A stretch of DNA of 6,160 bases, taken from Sedimenticola sp. GTDB taxonomy: Bacteria > Pseudomonadota > Gammaproteobacteria > Chromatiales > Chromatiaceae. Positions 4,201 through 6,160 of the stretch are shown one piece after another. Within the stretch, counting starts at the first letter, position 1, and every line of letters begins with the position of its first letter. The DNA lies in contig JAUXBK010000162.1 of assembly GCA_030619405.1 (NCBI GenBank), positions 1 through 6,160 of the forward strand, in the 5' to 3' direction. The notes beneath the pieces were generated by a model. The model saw only the letters and a program-made list of their open reading frames with translations. It had not been told where the DNA came from and did not search any database. A program made the position numbers and the translations under genes.

Positions 4201-6160
4201 AGACCCTGCTGCTGGACAAGGCCAATTACGAATCCATGATCTCTGGCGACGGCGCCTGCCTCGGGTGCGGCGAGAAGACGGCGATCCATCTCTTTACCGG
4301 TACCGTCACCGCACTGATGCAGCCGCGGGTCAAGCGCCACCTGGCGGAGATCGGTGACCTGATCGGGCGGCTGGAGACCCATGTGCGCCTGAAGCTGGCG
4401 GAGGCGATGGATCTCAGCAACGTGGCCGCGGTGAACGAGGTGGTGGAGAGCCACCGGGAGACCGACCTGACCCTGGCGGAACTCTCTGCCACCCTGAACG
4501 ACAAATCCCACCCCCTGGATCAGCAGTGGCTGCGCTGGGTGACCCAGCTGCTGGAGAAGCTGCGCCATTTGAAGTGGCTCTACAGCGAAGGGGTGACCGG
4601 GCAGGGGCGCTCCAGCCTCGGTTTCATCAACTCTACCGGCTGCACCTCAGTCTGGGGCTCCACCTTTCCTTTCAACCCTTACCCCTTTCCCTGGACCAGC
4701 CACCTGTTCCAGGACAGCCCGTCGGTGGCGATGGGGGTGTTCGAGGGGCACATGGCCAAGATGGCGGACGGGTTCAAGGTGATCCGCCAGGCCCGCCTGG
4801 AATTGGACGGGGGCTACAGCCTGGAGCAGAACGACCCTTTCTTTACCCGCTTCGACTGGCGGAAGTTCAGTGAAGAGGAGTGGCGACTCTGCCCGCCGGT
4901 GGTCTCCGTGGGTGGTGACGGGGCGATGTACGACATCGGTTTTCAGAATCTCTCCCGGGCGCTCGCCTCGGGGATGCCGATCAAGGTGCTGATCCTGGAC
5001 ACCCAGTCCTACTCCAACACCGGCGGACAGTCCTGCACCTCCGGCTTCCTGGGGCAGGTGGCGGATATGGCGCCTTACGGCAAGGTTTGGAAGGGCAAAA
5101 CCGAGATTCGCAAGGAGATCAGCATCATCGGCATGGCCCATCGCACCTCCTATGTACTGCAGGGTGCGATCTCCAACGTCACCCATCTGCTGGAAGGGTA
5201 CATCGATGGCCTTAACAGCCGGCGGCCGGCCCTGTTCAATATCTACGCCGTTTGTCAGCCTGAACACGGTGTGGCGGACGATGCATCGGCGATCCAGTCC
5301 AAGCTGGCGGTGGAGTCCCGGGCCTATCCCCTGTTCAAGTACGACCCGGACGCCGGGATCACCTTCAAAGAGTGCTGCGATCTGGACGGCAACCCGGCGA
5401 TAGAGAGCGACTGGCCTCTCTACCAGCTGAATTACCTGGATGAGCAGAGCCGGGAGCAGAAGCTGGAACTGCCGATGACCTTTGCCGACTTCGCCATGAC
5501 CGAAGGGCGCTTCCGTAAGCACTTCCGCAAGGCGCCCCCAGAGACATGGAACGACGACATGATGCCCCTGCACGAGTTCCTGCAGCTGGATGAAGATGAC
5601 CGGGACGGGCAGTTCCCCTTTATCTGGGGCGTGGACGGGAAGCAGCGGCTGATGCGGGTGCTGGTGGCTAAGGAACTGGTCCGCTCCTGTGAGGAGCGGC
5701 AGGGGTTCTGGCAGCAGTTGCGGTCCCTGGCCGGCGTGGACGAGGTGGTGGATGAACAGGCCATCGCCAACCAGGCCAAGGCGGAGATGGCCCAGAAGCT
5801 CTCCGCCAGCCTGCTGGCCCTGGCCACCAGCGGCGATGTCGCCGCACTGGCCGATATCGCCCACCCGGGTGGCGGCAACGGAGAGGCCGCGGCCGGCGGG
5901 GGCAACGGCGCCGGCGAGTGGGAGCCGGTCTGGATCGAGACCCCCGAGTGCACCGCCTGTGACGAGTGCACCGATATCAATCCCCGGATCTTCGTCTACA
6001 ACGACGACAAGAAGGCGGTGGTGATCGACCCGAAGGGGGGGCCCTACCGGGACATCGTCAAGGCCGCAGAGAAGTGCACCGCCGGTTGTGTGCATCCCGG
6101 CACCCCCTGGGACATGAAAGAGAAGGATGTGGAGAAGTGGGTGAAGCGGGCGGAGAAATA
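1254..6160 (+). CDS. nifJ: Giant pyruvate:ferredoxin/flavodoxin oxidoreductase homologue with fused C-terminal ferredoxin
   Basis: This 1635-residue cytoplasmic enzyme is NifJ/PFOR-like: 2-oxoacid + CoA to acyl-CoA + CO2 with reduction of a low-potential carrier, reversible in the family. In order it shows domain I (about 15-250; YPITPS at 39-44, with T42, E75 and R125 matching substrate/cofactor residues of known PFORs); domain II (about 295-380); the gamma/CoA domain (about 440-690; ARMHSVGGWG at 490-499); an EKR-like linker (about 727-785); two [4Fe-4S] motifs (C786, C789, C792, C796; C924, C927, C930, C934); and the thiamine diphosphate domain with GDG at 1221-1223 and SNTGGQ at 1254-1259. 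C1002, C1005, C1130 and C1334 should hold the proximal cluster. Typical single-chain PFORs have about 1170-1230 residues; the excess lies in two insertions (about 797-923 and 1028-1118) and a C-terminal extension. That extension has a Gly/Ala/Asn linker (1539-1554) and a ferredoxin-like motif (C1566, C1569, C1572, C1608, C1612). The frame ends in AAA followed by TA at the edge, so only the last stop base seems missing. Another 2-oxoacid substrate is possible. It is probably cotranscribed with the rnfB-like gene 115 bases upstream. Confidence 0.93.
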   Translation, partial: MFGKREQKQFKYPGIRMAMDGNTAVIMCEREASDAAGAYPITPSTQMGEYWAEETAKGHVNISGRSLVFVEPESEHAAAAVTAGMSMTGMRSTNFSSAQGVAFMHESLYAAVGKRLPYVLNIGTRAITKASLNVHCAHDDYHCIDDTGFLQLFGATAQEAADLNLIGRKVAELSLTPAAVAQDGFLTTHLIEPLNVPERALIEEFCGRPDDIIDCPTPAQRMIYGEKRRRVPEIWDVDNPMLTGSVQNQDAYMQAVAAQRPYFFDHISSITDQVMDEYYQLTGRRYGRIGQYRMEDAEYVIVGQGSMVTQAGVVADYLRESRGIDVGVLNLTMYRPFPGDLISAALKGRKGVAVLERTDQPLAEDLPLMREVRATLSKAMENGTAIDGERPFPGYAAFKQRDLPPLYSGCYGLGSRDLQPEGLIAAVENMLPDGARRRFFYLGVDFTRDPRDPKEEIRQNDLLEAYPQVGSLAIRGSENPDLLPKGAITARMHSVGGWGAITTGKNLAMTLYELLGFDIRANPKYGSEKKGQPTTYYLSAAPEPIRINCEYHHVDVVLSPDPNVFGHSNPLYGLKKGGTFIIQSSLESEAEVWATIPVNHQRYIVENDIRVFYVDGFRIAREEASNPELQYRMQGNAFQGAFFAASPLMERANLTEEGLFSAIETQLRDKFGAKGERVVADNLRIVRRGFDEIHEILDKTIGSNPRPLRRTPALPVMLQHLPEGDGRVSDIHRFWEQTGTFYQRGEGSDNLADPLMAISVIPAATGVFRDMTQIRFEYPKFVTENCTACGDCYTVCPDSAIPGLVSTIEQVFTTAIQRIETRGMPTQYLRRESRKVEKRLRALLGVAGEVAVVSQLLDQAVLEVLAESELEGEQRARLEQEFGRFMEAIGGFEFSVTKPYYLNREKKQKGSGGLFSITINPYTCKGCMECIEVCDDGALLAEPQIPEAITRMRRDWAFWLDLPSTDPDFIRIDDLDEKIGALETLLLDKANYESMISGDGACLGCGEKTAIHLFTGTVTALMQPRVKRHLAEIGDLIGRLETHVRLKLAEAMDLSNVAAVNEVVESHRETDLTLAELSATLNDKSHPLDQQWLRWVTQLLEKLRHLKWLYSEGVTGQGRSSLGFINSTGCTSVWGSTFPFNPYPFPWTSHLFQDSPSVAMGVFEGHMAKMADGFKVIRQARLELDGGYSLEQNDPFFTRFDWRKFSEEEWRLCPPVVSVGGDGAMYDIGFQNLSRALASGMPIKVLILDTQSYSNTGGQSCTSGFLGQVADMAPYGKVWKGKTEIRKEISIIGMAHRTSYVLQGAISNVTHLLEGYIDGLNSRRPALFNIYAVCQPEHGVADDASAIQSKLAVESRAYPLFKYDPDAGITFKECCDLDGNPAIESDWPLYQLNYLDEQSREQKLELPMTFADFAMTEGRFRKHFRKAPPETWNDDMMPLHEFLQLDEDDRDGQFPFIWGVDGKQRLMRVLVAKELVRSCEERQGFWQQLRSLAGVDEVVDEQAIANQAKAEMAQKLSASLLALATSGDVAALADIAHPGGGNGEAAAGGGNGAGEWEPVWIETPECTACDECTDINPRIFVYNDDKKAVVIDPKGGPYRDIVKAAEKCTAGCVHPGTPWDMKEKDVEKWVKRAEK

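Noticed and set aside
1701..4568. 955-codon open frame on the - strand
   Set aside because: It lies wholly inside the PFOR-like gene. Its translation is rich in His, Gly, Leu, Arg and Gln with no recognisable domain, as expected of an antisense shadow of a GC-rich gene. The + strand frame has a long series of PFOR motifs.
4647..6095. 482-codon open frame on the - strand
   Set aside because: Same reasoning: antisense to the thiamine diphosphate and C-terminal domains, low-complexity composition, no domain recognised.

Overview
The window holds two genes on the + strand, both concerned with low-potential electron transfer, behind an AT-rich, repeat-bearing leader. The genes are strongly GC-rich, with G/C at most third codon positions. 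This, together with an RnfB-type protein beside a very long NifJ/PFOR-type enzyme, suggests a proteobacterium. My recollection, untested here, is that such large PFOR-like proteins occur in sulfur-oxidising Gammaproteobacteria. Nothing in the window fixes the taxon.

Layout. Positions 1-122 carry an array of near-identical CTAG-rich units with short perfect palindromes; it may continue beyond the left edge. Positions 123-271 are an AT-rich leader with a weak sigma70-like promoter candidate. Positions 272-1138 encode a 288-residue, membrane-anchored, multi-[4Fe-4S] protein of the RnfB family. Positions 1139-1253 are a 115-base gap with a short duplicated motif and no convincing terminator. From 1254 to the right edge runs a 1635-residue pyruvate:ferredoxin/flavodoxin oxidoreductase homologue (NifJ family). 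It ends with the first two bases (TA) of what is very probably its stop codon, so the protein itself looks complete.

How the genes may work together. PFOR enzymes oxidise a 2-oxoacid with CoA and thiamine diphosphate and pass electrons through three [4Fe-4S] clusters to a soluble ferredoxin or flavodoxin; the reaction can run in reverse. This enzyme keeps the catalytic and cluster-binding residues. It also has two helical, charged insertions of roughly 80 and 100 residues and an extra single-cluster ferredoxin-like domain at its C terminus, joined by a Gly/Ala/Asn linker. The adjacent RnfB-like protein has one N-terminal membrane helix and ligands for about four [4Fe-4S] clusters, but no other rnf gene is visible. 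The simplest inference is a two-gene module in which the tethered ferredoxin domain exchanges electrons with a membrane-held RnfB-like relay, perhaps bypassing free ferredoxin. The pairing and domains are visible in the sequence; the electron route and the substrate are inference.

The opposite strand contains two very long open frames (1701-4568 and 4647-6095). I treat both as shadows of the PFOR gene. I saw no RNA gene, CRISPR array, transposase or attachment site.
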